Shown here in pieces: positions 46,945-58,430 of a stretch of 64,000 nt of DNA. Position numbers and translations under genes: made by a program. Below the pieces are notes generated by a model. The model ran no database searches. It had not been told where the DNA came from and was given only the letters and a program-made list of their open reading frames with translations. Each line of letters opens with the position of its first letter. Position 1 is the first letter of the stretch. Source of the DNA: Palaemon carinicauda. Taxonomy: Eukaryota; Arthropoda; Malacostraca; Decapoda; Palaemonidae. Location of the stretch: contig NC_090768.1 in NCBI RefSeq assembly GCF_036898095.1, positions 50,960,042 through 51,024,041 of the forward strand, written 5' to 3'.

Positions 46945-47290
46945 TTTGTCATTTATTCAACATGATCTTCCTAATTGGGTAGTTGAATCTAATGAACTTC
47001 AGAAGTTCAAACTTGCAGCAAATGTTTTTATGTTGAACAGGCTGACACAAGCCTCTTTTTAATAGTTTATATATGAAATATCTCTTAATCTTGTTACTGT
47101 TCTTAACATATTTTATTTTAATTGTTCATTACTTATATAGTTTATTTATTTCCTTATTTCCTGTTCTCACTGGGCTATTTTTCCCTGTTGGGGCCCTTGG
47201 ATTTATAGCATCCTGCTTTTCCAACTTTTGATAATAATAATGATAATAATAATGATAATGAGGATGATGATGATGATAATAATAATAATT
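46945..47290 (+). mobile_element. LINE 3' end with ORF2 C-terminus and (AAT)n tail
   Basis: An open stretch reads HDLPNWVVESNELQKFKLAA then NVFMLNRLTQASF-stop (about 46960-47061). It is followed by the common tail (TTCCCTGTTGGGGCCCTTGG, TATAGCATCCTGC) and (AAT)n. Confidence 0.75.
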
Positions 47291-47469
47291 GCTATTATTA
47301 TCAAAGTGCTGCTGCGTACTTGTATAAACGAACAGTAAGATAAAAGATAAAAAAAAAAAAAAAATGATTTCATTGTTACCGGAACTGTCACGTCAAGTGA
47401 CCCCGTGAACTTTCTAACTATCGACTTGGATGATGTATTTGCCGGAACGCGTTTTCCCCCTGATGACGA

Positions 47470-47497
47470 TGACGTCATTACGACGACGATGACGTCA
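47470..47497. promoter_or_regulatory. Pair of perfect CRE palindromes
   Basis: TGACGTCA occurs at 47470-47477 and 47490-47497, exactly 20 bp apart, within a repeat of GACGATGACGTCAT(T/A)A. CREB/ATF-family factors bind this word. A downstream gene was not found, so function is open. Confidence 0.4.
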
Positions 47498-47788
47498 TAA
47501 TGGTGACGTTCTCGTCGAGTGAAAGCTTTTTTGGTTACCAGTGTTTTCACGAGGGCTGCTTGCTTTGGCGAGTAGTAATAGAGGGTGTTTTAGAAAGATG
47601 TTTAGTGTTTTTTAGCTGGTAATACTGTACTCGTAATATTTGTTTTGACAAATTGTGTGTTCTGAGAGTGTTAAATTGTGTATTTATAGAGAGTTAGTTT
47701 CTTACTTGGAATTTTATTTATATGTCCTTTTACTGATTATGATTTGACAGTTAATGTCCCCTATATAATAAAGAGACAGTGTCTGATG

Positions 47789-47876
47789 TGTATGTATATA
47801 TATATTTATATATATATATATATATATATGTATATGTATGTATATATATATATATATATATATAAAAATATATATT

Positions 47877-47917
<41 letters not shown>

Positions 47918-48069
47918 TTATATTTCCTGTCATGCTGAGTTGCCAGAGGGAGTGGGAATAGTCATACCCAGATAAGAAGGGATATCCCGAGAGATACACT
48001 CTGAAAGCCACAATATTTAGCCGTAATGTTTGACGGGTCGCATACACTAGTATGTAATATATATATATT

Positions 48070-48098
<29 letters not shown>
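47789..48098 (+). mobile_element. (TA)n/(TG)n tracts flanking a GACGGGTCGCG-family copy
   Basis: TA/TG runs 47795-47917, then CTGTCATGCTGAGTTGCCAG, GAGTGGGAATAGTCATACCC, AATATTTAGCCGTAATGTTT, GACGGGTCGCATACACTAGT and more (TA)n to 48098. Confidence 0.75.
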
Positions 48099-48102
<4 letters not shown>

Positions 48103-48254
48103 TAACAATAATTTAAACTGAATGTTGAGATGAATTTTAAAATGGTGAAAGTTTCGTAAAATGGTTGTCTCCCCAAGTTTCCTTAAAGCCTCCAGTAAAT
48201 GAACCTTGACCCTTTTGTGTGAGCAGAGCAACAGTGATTTCGGTGGATGATAAG

Positions 48255-48257
<3 letters not shown>

Positions 48258-48302
<45 letters not shown>

Positions 48303-48339
48303 TCAAATATACGTATCTAAGAACTCATACAGAAATGTT

Positions 48340-48383
<44 letters not shown>

Positions 48384-48441
48384 TCAAATATACGTATCTA
48401 GGACCTTATACAGAGCGACATAATTTAAAATGTTAAACACA

Positions 48442-48484
<43 letters not shown>

Positions 48485-48542
48485 TCAAATATACGTATCT
48501 AGGACCTTATACAGAGCGACATAATTTAAAATGTTAAACACA

Positions 48543-48578
<36 letters not shown>
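48258..48578. repeat. (CT)n array with conserved spacers
   Basis: Four CT runs are separated by TACTCAAATATACGTATCTA, GGACCTTATACAGAGCGACA and ATTTAAAATGTTAAACACAC. The spacers are related to those at 40836-41055. Confidence 0.9.
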
Positions 48579-48580
<2 letters not shown>

Positions 48581-48804
48581 AAAGGGTTTAGGGAATTGGT
48601 TTATTTTTCAATGTTCGATGAATCATTAGCCATTTAAGAGAGAAATGTTAAGGATAATTAACCTGGATTTACGAAGATTTATAAGTTATTCAAATAATGT
48701 ATGGCATTTATTAAACTATTTCAATGCACATAAAATATATAGACCCATTTGTTTAGTGTAATCTTTCCGACATATTGTAATGAAGAGCAAGTGTCGATGT
48801 AGCC

Positions 48805-48805
<1 letters not shown>

Positions 48806-48856
<51 letters not shown>

Positions 48857-49115
48857 TCCCATTATTTATTTCTTGTCACGCAGAGGGGTCTCCCCTTCCA
48901 ACAGGTAGGGGAATAGGGAGTAGTCATACTCTGGTAAGAGGGTATTACCCCGAGAGGTACACTCGGGTACGACAATCTTCCACAAATTGCCCAAAATGCC
49001 GTGTTATAGTTAGGAAAGGGGGGGGGGGTGATGGGAAGGGTTGAAACTGTGTGTGCACATCTATCTAAATCTATAGTACTAATTTTTGACGGGTCGCGTA
49101 CACTAGGACCTTGGA
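48806..49115 (+). mobile_element. (TA)n-linked GACGGGTCGCG-family copy, longest form
   Basis: (TA)n, then TTGTCACGCAGAGGGGTCTC, GGAGTAGTCATACTCTGGTA, TACCCCGAGAGGTACACTCG, a G run, GTGTGTGCACATCTATCTAA, TTTTTGACGGGTCGCGTACA. Confidence 0.75.
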
Positions 49116-49430
49116 TTTATCTTTACTTTTGAGTTGTGAGTTCTTGTTTACGTTTGATCTTGTTGATAAGAACGATGCCACAAACAGTCGTGAAGCGCTT
49201 TTATATGTCTTATTTGAATGCAACGAAATACATCTGGCTTTTGATGTACTTCTGAATTTGTTACTCAATTGTCACATTATTCGGAATAGGAAAATTTTCT
49301 CATCTGTTGTTTCATTCCCACTGTTTTTATTCTTAGCAAAATCCCATTACTTGTATGCTTAGGAAAAGTCCATGAGGTGAGTTTCTATTTCTGCGGGGAA
49401 AGTATGGCTGTTTAAGCTTACCTTGAAGAG

Positions 49431-49461
<31 letters not shown>

Positions 49462-50089
49462 TTCGGACGTTGACCTTCATGCGAAACGCTTTGCTCTTTG
49501 CCCCCGGGCATGGAACAATTTAGGCCTAATACCTCTTTCCTGCCTTCTTCTATTTTTGGCTGGAAAAGCGGTCTGTTCGCGCTGCTCCCTTCAAGAAACT
49601 AGCTGACTGACAACTGATAATTCTGGTTTAGTTCACCGAGTTTATCCGATAAAACTGATAAAGGCATAAGTGGCTACAGATATGAAACAATACACTAGAA
49701 CATGCACTGATAAAGCGCATATCTTCCTGTATATCATGTTGTATATTGTAAGATACACTGTTAAAAATTTGCATTAAAAAACGGCAAATGTTTGGCAACA
49801 TTTAATCCATGAGTTTTACCGTTTTAAAATGGATATATTGACGTAAAGGAATGACATTACGGTCACAAACCCGTTAAAGATAATAACAAAGTATGGTAAA
49901 ATTATGGTCGCCTTTATTTTACTGGAATACGGTTGAGAACAGAATATTTTTACGGAGAATTTCCGATTAAAATTACGGTTTTTACTACCAGTGTAGGCAA
50001 TTGAATTATGCACGTTTTGGCATTAGTTTCATGCAAATCAGGTAAAAATTGGCCACATGGCAAGATGATGTTTTTAACATTTTCGTGAC
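49116..50089. other. Non-coding, nothing recognised
   Basis: Short (CTT)n at about 49431-49462; otherwise featureless. Confidence 0.3.
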
Positions 50090-50285
50090 CTTAGCCTTGA
50101 CTTTTGACACAACCACTCCCAAAATCTGATCCAATTGTCCTTGGATCATGGTCATTCATCCTACCAAATATGATGAGATTCGGCCATATGGTTTTTGATT
50201 TACGCGAATCAGAAACTCACAGACAGACATACATACAAATAACTCCTATCAAAATATAACCTTTGTAACGAAGTTGGCATAGATA
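50090..50285 (+). repeat. Single copy of the TTGTCCTTGGGTCAT repeat with 3' tail
   Basis: TCCAATTGTCCTTGGATCAT, TACCAAATATGATGAGATTC and CAGACAGACATACATACAAA, then AAAATATAACCTTTGTAACG. Related to 45830-46935 and 57035-57327. The 66-bp array starts at its end. Confidence 0.6.
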
Positions 50286-51592
50286 ATGAGCCTTAAGTGA
50301 TATCTCACTATTTATTAAGCATATAGCCTCATCAACCGGAAGACAGGAGAGTTAATGAACCTATAATATCTGACTATTTATTAAGCATATAGCCTCGTCA
50401 ACCGGAAGACAGGAGAGTTAATGAACCTATAATATCTGACTATTTATTAAGCATATAGCCTCGTCAACCGGAAGACAGGAGGGTTAATGAACCTATAATA
50501 TCTGACTATTTATTAAGCATATAGCCTCGTCAATCGGAAGACAGGAGGGTTAATGAACCTATAATATCTGACTATTTATTAAGCATATAGCCTCGTCAAC
50601 CGGAAGACAGGAGGGTTAATGAACCTATAATATCTGACTATTTATTAAGCATATAGCCTCGTCAATCGGAAGACAGGAGGGTTAATGAACCTATAATATC
50701 TGACTATTTATTAAGCATATAGCCTCGTCAACCGGAAGACAGGAGGGTTAATGAACCTATAATATCTGACTATTTATTAAGCATATAGCCTCGTCAACCG
50801 GAAGACAGGAGGGTTAATGAACCTATAATATCTGACTATTTATTAAGCATATAGCCTCGTCAATCGGAAGACAGGAGGGTTAATGAACCTATAATATCTG
50901 ACTATTTGTTAAGCATATAGCCTCGTCAATCGGAAGACAGGAGGGTTAATGAACCTATAATATCTGACTATTTATTAAAAATATAGCCTCATCAACCGGA
51001 AGACAGGAGAGTTAATGAACCTATAATATCTGACTATTTATTAAGCATATAGCCTCGTCAACCGGAAGACAGGAGGGTTAATGAACCTATAATATCTGAC
51101 TATTTATTAAGCATATAGCCTCGTCAATCGGAAGACAGGAGGGTTAATGAACCTATAATATCTGACTATTTGTTAAGCATATAGCCTCGTCAACCGGAAG
51201 ACAGGAGAGTTAATGAACCTACAATATCTCACTATTTATTAAGCATATAGCCTCATCAGTCGGAAGACAGAAGAGTTAATGAACCTACAATATCTCACTA
51301 TTTATTAAGCATATAGCCTCATCAGTCGGAAGACAGAAGAGTTAATGAACCTACAATATCTCACTATTTATTAAGCATATAGCCTCATCAGTCGGAAGAC
51401 AGAAGAGTTAATGAACCTACAATATCTCACTATTTATTAAGCATATAGCCTCATCAGTCGGAAGACAGAAGAGTTAATGAACCTATAATATCTCACTATT
51501 TATTAAGCATATAGCCTCATCAGTCGGAAGACAGAAGAGTTAATGAACCTATAATATCTCACTATTTATTAGAAATATAGCCTCATCCATTA
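50286..51592. repeat. 66-bp minisatellite, about 20 units
   Basis: GTTAATGAACCTATAATATC recurs every 66 bp (50351, 50417 and so on). The unit also contains TTTATTAAGCATATAGCCTC and CGGAAGACAGGAG. Three variant blocks: CATCAACCGG, CGTC(A)A(C/T)CGG in the middle, and CATCAGTCGG with CTCACTATT at the right. Confidence 0.95.
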
Positions 51593-51834
51593 ACCGGAAG
51601 ACCGAAGAAGATTTAGGGTATAAAGTTATAGCGTTTCCGGTTGGCAGCAGAAGTGCTTAACTTTAAGCATAACAAGTTATGAATATGTAGTCGAGATTTA
51701 AAGAAAAGATGGTTAAAATTTAAGATATCTATTAATTATGGGCTTATTAATGGTGCGTATCTATCGATTATCAAATTATCATTGGTGCGTATGAAACCTA
51801 GGATTTTGATTAACACCAAAGTTTGGTGAACTAA

Positions 51835-52145
51835 TCTCTCTTGGGGAGTGTGAAGAGCATGTCCAAATCATCTCCATCTACCCTTCACCATGATCTCATC
51901 CACATATGGAACTCGAGTAATCTCTTTTATAGTTTCATTTCTAGTCCTGTCCTAACAGTTAACTCTCAACTTTCAACTGGGCTCCACAAGGCACTAAAAG
52001 AGTTGGAAGACCCAGGCCTACATGGCTGACGACTATGAAGCGTGAAGGAGATAATGAGTGGTGAAGTATTGAATTAGAAGCTCAAGATAGATGACTGGCG
52101 AAATCTAACCGAGGCCCTTTGCATCAATGATGATGATGATGAATT
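51835..52145 (+). mobile_element. LINE 3' end with (GAT)n tail
   Basis: HKALKELEDPGLHG is followed, after point damage, by the frame fragments MKRE and DWRNLTEALCIN, then (GAT)n at 52130-52142. The W.NLTEALC motif is characteristic of the C-terminus of one arthropod LINE class. 5'-truncated and frame-damaged. Confidence 0.6.
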
Positions 52146-52470
52146 GCAAATACATTCTACTTAAACTATTGTATGTTTTATCGAATATATAAACAAAAAC
52201 TTATCCTTTCTCTAGATAACTAGTTTGATTTGAATGGCATAGAGCTGATAGCTTTTATAATTCGTTAAGTATCGCTAGATTTTATTTAGATCTTTCAAGA
52301 GGTGGCCATTTTCAATTCTTTACCGGGAGATTCAGTAGCCATGGATCGTACCGTAGTCGTAAATAGACATTGAGAATAGAAGTTAAATAGTTTCAACATC
52401 TTACAAGATTAGTAAATGACCACTACTTTTGAGGCATCTATTGATTCGTTATGTAATGGAGTGTTTGTGA

Positions 52471-52479
<9 letters not shown>

Positions 52480-52514
<35 letters not shown>

Positions 52515-52810
52515 GTTCTCGTAGGCTGGTATCCTGCCGTTCTAACTGATGTACTTTGGCGCAAGGAAAACAAAGATTTCTTTTTCTAATTCGAAATCTG
52601 CTCCACCGTATTTTATAATGAAGTTCCACCATATTTTATAATGAAACCCCACCATATGTTATAATGAATCCCCACCATAATTTATAATGAAGCCCCACCA
52701 TAATTTATTATAAAAATTCCATCATATGTTATAATGAAGCCTTACCATATTTTATAATGAAACCCAACCATGATTTATAATGAAATCTATCATGTTTTAT
52801 AATGAAGTAA
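52480..52810. repeat. (GA)n run and 24-26-bp tandem repeat
   Basis: GA run 52476-52513. From about 52605, TTTATAATGAA(G/A)CCCCACCATA-type units repeat about eight times with divergence (TTTTATAATGAA at 52610, 52634 and onward). Confidence 0.8.
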
Positions 52811-52840
52811 ATTTGTAACCTTTAAAATTATATAATGCAG

Positions 52841-53075
52841 TCATTCTGTAACCTTTAGAATAAGAATTTATCTTCCTCATTGGCGAACAACTTTAAAAGG
52901 AAATAGGAAAGAAACACTGACCTTGAAAGCTTGGCGTCTTGTTGGACTTCTGAGCATTGGTTCAATCTGGTTTGCCCAGTTTCATTACGGATTCTATTAC
53001 TATATGAAACTACCTCTGAAGGTTGTCAGAGAGTACGGGGACTTTGATATCACTGAATTCTTGACAGAAGAATAG
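52841..53075 (+). CDS. Terminal exon of an unrecognised membrane protein
   Basis: An acceptor ATGCAG (exon from 52841) or CCTTTAG (from 52859), both in the same phase, opens a frame to TAG at 53073-53075. It encodes about 70 residues: RIRIYLPHWRTTLKGNRKET, LTLKAWRLVGLLSIGSIWFA, QFHYGFYYYMKLPLKVVREY and a final GDFDITEFLTEE. A basic, Trp-containing start precedes a hydrophobic helix (about LVGLLSIGSIWFA), an aromatic patch and an acidic end. Sequence character is strongly protein-like compared with its AT-rich surroundings. There is no ATG at its start, as expected for a last exon. Family not recognised. Confidence 0.6.
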
Positions 53076-53165
53076 CCGAGAAAATTTTCATGAAATTAAG
53101 CGAGGAAGTATACTGTATATACGGTATATATGTGTGAACACATGCGTGCGCACACACTACACACT

Positions 53166-53355
53166 ATATATATATATATATATATATATATTCGTGGCTG
53201 AGTGTTATGGTTAATGTCATACAGGTATCCTGGACCAGGGTTCGAAACCCGGCCGGTCAGATACTTTAGTCTTTGAGTGATTTCGCCTGGGGCTCTGATC
53301 CCTAGGTCCTTAAGAGAATCCAGACATTAATGTATCAATATATATGGCTTATTTG

Positions 53356-53390
<35 letters not shown>

Positions 53391-53444
53391 CATACATACA
53401 TACATACATACATACATACATACATACATACATACATACATACA
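53166..53444 (+). mobile_element. tRNA-derived SINE between (TA)n tracts
   Basis: An A-box-like TGGCTGAGTGTTATGG and a perfect B box GGGTTCGAAACCC (53233-53245) stand at tRNA-like spacing, then CCTGGGGCTCTGATCCCTAG and a (TA)n/(CATA)n tail (53360-53444). It differs in sequence from the other SINE family here. Confidence 0.65.
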
Positions 53445-53887
53445 TAATAGCCCCAGAGGAAAACAAACTACTCAACAATTATTACCAGAGTTTTAACTGC
53501 CGAATCGTAGATGAAACCCTTGAGAAAGCTTCTACAACTTAATCGCTTCTTATATTCACACATATAGCTCATCAACCTCACGTCGTTATCATTTAAGCCA
53601 GCTGCGTCATCAACTTTTATATCTCCCTCATTTGCAGTCTCGTTTCATAACTTACGTCCCTCTCGCCATGTTTATTTTAAATGTTATCTTAGTTTTTATT
53701 TTTTATTATTCATCTTTTATAGTTTGTATCTTTATCTGTGTATCTTATTCACACTGGGGTGCTTCGTCTGTCCCTTGTAGTGTAGCCACCTCTCAAGTTG
53801 TTGAGGTTTCCCCTTGTCGTCTGACATTAGTGGGAATATCAGCTATTGGCAACGATGGGCAGGCTTAAGTAACCAAGATGTCTATAT
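53445..53887. other. Non-coding, nothing recognised
   Basis: A 78-codon frame at 53632-53868 has no supporting feature. Confidence 0.3.
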
Positions 53888-54186
53888 AAAGGTCACTCAC
53901 AAATGGAAGAGGCAAGGGACAGTGGCAATGCCCTAGAGATTGATCATAGTATATAATCAGCGTCCGAGCCCCTCTCCGCGTAAGCTAGGACCAGGGAGGG
54001 CAAGGCTATGGCTGCTGATGACTCTACTGATAGATTTATAGGCTCCCGTAAACGCTCCCCTCATCCCTAGCTCGCATGAATGGTGAAGTTGTAGACACTA
54101 CAAGAAACTATCCAGCTTGAGCGGAACGCGAACCCCAGTCCAGCAGATCTCAACTCAGGGACGTTCCCAATAGGCTACCAATAGAC
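53888..54186 (-). mobile_element. tRNA-derived SINE, near full length
   Basis: Minus-strand head with GGGAACGTCCCTGAGTTGAG and GGGGTTCGCGTTCCGC, body GAGTCATCAGCAGCCAT and GCCCTCCCTGGTCCTAGC, 3' end GGGCATTGCCACTGTCCCTT. Same family as 10013-10235 and 56525-56840. Confidence 0.75.
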
Positions 54187-54534
54187 TTATATCGGTAATA
54201 ATAATATAGGCCCTTCATTTCCGGTACCTCTTTCACGCCATCTATCCAAACAATTTTAAGGTCTAATCCTCCCATTAAATTCAAATGATCTGGAATGATA
54301 TGCATCTTTCCATCCATCTATCGTCATCCATTCTCCCCACATGAGCAGACCATCTCTAGATATTCCCATCCGTTTTTTCAATTACGCTATTATATGATTT
54401 TTACATATCTTCGAGTATCCCATCCAATTTTATATGTTATTGCAGTTGATACAGGAATAAATAGTTTACATTTTAATGATATAACTAGGTTAAAAAAACC
54501 TATTTCAAGCTGTATTAGTTTCATTAGTTGATAA

Positions 54535-54979
54535 CTAATAAAATATATATTTATTTATTAGGTTTATTTATTATAGGACAATTAAACAATTGCTGTTCTT
54601 TTTGCCACATCGTAAAAGTTAACATCATTAGGCTCAACACTACAGAGTATTCTAGAATTTTTATCCCAGCTGTGACTAGATTGTGGAATGATCTTCCCAA
54701 TCGGGTTCTTGAATCGGTAAAACTTCGGAGGTTCACACTTGCAGTGAATGTTTTAATGGTGAATAGAGGACATAAGTCTGTCTTCCATAGTTTATATATT
54801 ATGACAGATCTATTTTAACGTTGTTACCGATCTTGAGATGTTTTATATTAATTATTCATTACTTCACATAAGTAATTATTTCCATATTTACTTATTCAGT
54901 GGGTGTATTTTTCACTGTTTGGATCATTAGGCTTATAGCATCTGACTTTTCCAACTTGGGTTCTAGCTTAGCTAGTAAT

Positions 54980-54980
<1 letters not shown>
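54535..54980 (+). mobile_element. LINE 3' end with best-preserved ORF2 C-terminus
   Basis: The frame to 54818 contains LNTTEYSRIFIPAVTRLWND, LPNRVLESVKLRRFTLAVNV and a stop after MTDLF. The common 3' tail follows (GTGTATTTTTCACTGTTTGG, CCAACTTGGGTTCTAGC). Here the (TAA)n end is replaced by (TA)n. Only about 70 C-terminal codons remain, so it is a 5'-truncated copy. Confidence 0.75.
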
Positions 54981-55046
<66 letters not shown>

Positions 55047-55197
55047 TCATGTCACACTCAGCTCTCCCCATCTCTTGGGCAGGCGGGGGAGAGGAAGTAA
55101 TCGTACTCTGGTGAGAGGAGTTGCGTTTGCTTGCGTGTGCATATCCAGCTAAACATTTAACCATCATTTTTGACGGGTCGCGAACACTAGTAATACT
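54976..55197 (+). mobile_element. (TA)n-linked GACGGGTCGCG-family copy
   Basis: (TA)n to 55046, then TCATGTCACACTCAGCTCTC, GTAATCGTACTCTGGTGAGA, CCATCATTTTTGACGGGTCG and CGAACACTAGT. Confidence 0.75.
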
Positions 55198-55226
55198 GAT
55201 AATACTGAACCACTCTTGAAGATAAC

Positions 55227-55227
<1 letters not shown>

Positions 55228-55274
<47 letters not shown>

Positions 55275-55398
55275 AAGTAAGAATCTGCAAGTTCATTCCC
55301 TCCCGTGACCTTGGTTTTGCACCGACGCACCTGGAATGATGTCATGCATACGTGGATCTTGGCTGGGTTTTGCAGTCGTGACTTCGTAACTTAACTTT

Positions 55399-55443
<45 letters not shown>

Positions 55444-55535
55444 CATAAACAGAAGCTCTCTCTCTCTCTCATATTTCTGACCATGTACAGAAGCTACCCT
55501 TTGTAATAGCATTGAAAATATTTCTTACAACAGTG

Positions 55536-55566
<31 letters not shown>

Positions 55567-55623
55567 GTTTGTGACCATGTGCAGAAGCTAACCTTTGTAG
55601 TAGCATTGGAAATTTTTTACAAC

Positions 55624-55666
<43 letters not shown>

Positions 55667-55710
55667 CATAAACAAAAGCTACCCTCTATAGTGGCGTTGG
55701 AAAGTTGTTA

Positions 55711-55754
<44 letters not shown>

Positions 55755-55798
55755 TTCTGACCATGTACAGAAGCTACCCTTTGTAGTAGCATTGGAAA

Positions 55799-55855
<57 letters not shown>

Positions 55856-55858
55856 AGG
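55228..55858. repeat. (CT)n array with conserved 50-70-bp spacers
   Basis: Seven or more CT runs alternate with spacers of the type TGACCATGTACAGAAGCTAC, CCTTTGTAGTAGCATTGGAA and TTTCTTACAACAG. Frames through it are Ser/Leu or Arg/Glu artefacts. Confidence 0.9.
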
Positions 55859-55899
55859 GAATTTCATGCGAAAGCCGAAATGTCTATGAAATATATAAA

Positions 55900-56215
55900 T
55901 ATTCATATTAAACATTAAAAAATATATAGTTTATAAACACTTTCTAAAGTAAGTAATAATTTTTAAACACTTTAAAATAGATATTAATTTTTAACATACT
56001 TTTAAAGTAAATATTAATTTTCAAACTTTTTGAAAATTAATATTAGTTTTTAAACACGGTATTAAAATAAATATTAATTTTTAAGAATTTATTTTTACAA
56101 ATACATTTTCATTTTTAAACAATGTTAAAGAATAAATGTTCATTTTTAAACACGTTAAAAATAGATTTACATTTTCAAACACTTATTAAGAATAAATCAT
56201 GAATGTAGAATTATC
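55900..56215. repeat. Diverged AT-rich tandem repeat, about 40 bp
   Basis: TATTAATTTTTAAACACTTT with AAAATAAA-type units recur about seven times with many changes. Confidence 0.6.
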
Positions 56216-56524
56216 ACGTTTTCATCACAGATATTGACATAGATGTTTATTAAGAAAGGAAATAATTTTTTAACATCCCTATAAACTTTAGTATATTATG
56301 TTAATTTTTTTAAGAAATTACATATTAATTTTAATTAAGAAGATTAAAACGCATATTCACATGATAAACTTTAGTGTTTTGAATTAATTTGTTAGAACTG
56401 GTACTATTTCATTTTAAAGAAATTTCATATCACATGGATCTTCATACTCAATGGCATTGCCAATTTGACGTGTTTCAATATAATTCTTTAAGAGAAAGGA
56501 AAAAATCCAGATAATTATATAGAG

Positions 56525-56840
56525 CCTGATTGGTAACGTCTTTGCCAGTCGATCGCCACACAATGGGTTCGAGTCCCTCTCAGACTCGTTAGTTCCATTA
56601 GTGCGTGCAGCCTTAACATTCTTTTCAGATCATGATTGTGGGGGGGGGGGTGGCGTTTGGGGAGCATATAGGTCCTCAGCAGCCATTGCCTGACCCTCCA
56701 TGGTCCTAACTTAGGTGGAGAGGGTCTTGGGCGCTTATCATATGAGATATGGTCTGTCTCTATGGCATTGTCCTGCTTACTAGAGTAATGTCACTGTCCC
56801 TTGCCTCTGCCATTCATGAGAGGTCTTTAAACTTTTAAAC
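56525..56840 (+). mobile_element. tRNA-derived SINE, sense copy
   Basis: ATTGGTAACGTCTTTGCCAG (A-box region) and GGGTTCGAGTCCCTC (B box), then GTCCTCAGCAGCCATTGCCT, CCATGGTCCTAACTTAGGTG, CACTGTCCCTTGCCTCTGCC. A G run interrupts the body at 56640-56650. Confidence 0.75.
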
Positions 56841-57034
56841 CCAAGGGTTCGATTCCCTAAGAAAAACGGATGGGAATGAACAATTTGTTCATTTCTTTGT
56901 TTAACGTAGTTTTTTTTTATCAATTGAAGTGTTTCTTTAAAAATCGTGTCTTTATCATAATTTTTTTGGCACAGAAGTCAACTAGAGGGGCTCTCAGTTG
57001 AGGGCAGACCTCCGCCGCGGCTGCTTATTTCTTG

Positions 57035-57327
57035 ACCTTTTGCTTGACTTTGACTTTAACATTTATTAATTGGCTTGAGTTTTCATACACTCAAATATGA
57101 TCCAAGTTTGAAGTCTCTGTGACAATGATGTCCAATCTTATGGCTGATGACGTGAATTGGACATATTGCCTGACTCCAGATTTTTACATAAAAGTTTAAT
57201 CCCTGCAAGTTTCATTACTCTACGATTAAAATTGTGGATAGGGAGCTGTTCACAAACTAACTCACACACAAACACACAATCAGGGCTGAAAATATAATAT
57301 CCTTTCAACTTCGTTGGCGGAGGTAAT
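57035..57327 (+). repeat. Dispersed repeat ending GGCGGAGGTAAT
   Basis: CTCAAATATGATCCAAGTTT, AACTCACACACAAACACACA and CCTTTCAACTTCGTTGGCGG resemble the end of the copy at 50090-50285. Confidence 0.55.
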
Positions 57328-57432
57328 TAGGATATTTTAGTTTCCAATTTTTTTGAGCTTCTATGTATCAAATTTTTAATGGGATTGGAAGGTTAGATAT
57401 TAAATATTATTTGAGAAAGTGATGCCTATATA

Positions 57433-57622
57433 TCATCATCATCATCAGCCGTTGCTAGTCCACTGCCAGAACAAAGACCTCAGACATATCTTTCCACTTG
57501 CGTCTGTTTATGGACTTTCGTTGTCATGATCCACACCCGCAAGCTTTCTTAGTTTGTGAAGCCATCGTCTTCTCTTCCTTCCCCTGCTTCTTTTGCAATC
57601 TCTAGGGTCCTATTCTATTGTG

Positions 57623-57659
<37 letters not shown>

Positions 57660-57668
57660 GTATATATA
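57433..57668 (+). mobile_element. CTGCAGGACAAAG-family copy with (ATC)n and (TA)n
   Basis: ATCATCATCATCAGCCG, CTAGTCCACTGCCAGAACAA, CTCAGACATATCTTTCCACT, GCGTCTGTTTATGGAC, then (TA)n/(TATG)n at 57622-57668. Confidence 0.65.
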
Positions 57669-58115
57669 TGTATGTTATTGTATCCATTTTTATGGGTATT
57701 GTCACATATGTATTCATATGTAAGCTGCTATGAATTTGTTCTATTCCTATATAATTAATGCTAATCTGTTTACGTATTTGCACAAGAACTCTTATGATCT
57801 TATGTGTCTTTCAATATCTGACCTATTAACATTTGTATAACAAGTTCTAAATGTGTATAATCTCTATTCGTCTTTTCTAAATTCAGATTCTGCAAAATGT
57901 CAGACTCGGAAGTGAAAATAATCGTGCAAATCCCGCAGACTTTATCATCCGTTTCGCTTGCTAGGTTCTTACCCTCGTTACTTATGCATTGCTTCAGCGA
58001 AAGCCTGACGATTATCTCCCATTGATCTCATTACTTATGTATGTAGAGTCGAGAACAGTCAGTGCATAAGATCTTGACAGTTTCAGTAGCAGGTCGAGGA
58101 CGGTATTAAGTCAGG

Positions 58116-58116
<1 letters not shown>
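57669..58116. other. Mostly non-coding; doubtful exon
   Basis: CTTTTCTAAATTCAG followed by 25 open codons (57887-57964, ILQNVRLGSENNRANPADFI) could be an exon, but overlapping frames are equally open. Confidence 0.25.
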
Positions 58117-58166
<50 letters not shown>

Positions 58167-58430
58167 CAAGCTACAACCCTAGTTGGAAAAGCAAGATGCT
58201 ATAAGCCCGGGGGCTCCAACAGGGAAAAATAGCCCAGTGAGGAAAAGAAATAAGGGAATAAATAAATGAAGAGAACAAATTAACAATAAATCATTCTAAA
58301 ATAAGAAAAAACGTCAAAACAGACATGTCATATAATAAACTATCAACAACATCAAAAACAAATATGTCATAAATAAACTATAAAAAGACTATGTCCGCCT
58401 GGTCAACAAAAAAGCAGGGAATATTTTTAT
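58117..58430 (-). mobile_element. LINE 3' tail, coding-type family
   Basis: (ATT)n, then CTACAACCCTAGTTGGAAAA, GGGCTCCAACAGGGAAAAAT, AAATTAACAATAAATCATTC, AACAGACATGTCATATAATA. It matches the copy at 29540 in reverse. Confidence 0.75.

Noticed and set aside
57887..57964. Possible small terminal exon after CTTTTCTAAATTCAG
   Set aside because: Only 25 codons, and another frame (MSDSEVKIIVQIPQTL) is equally open, so no frame is supported.
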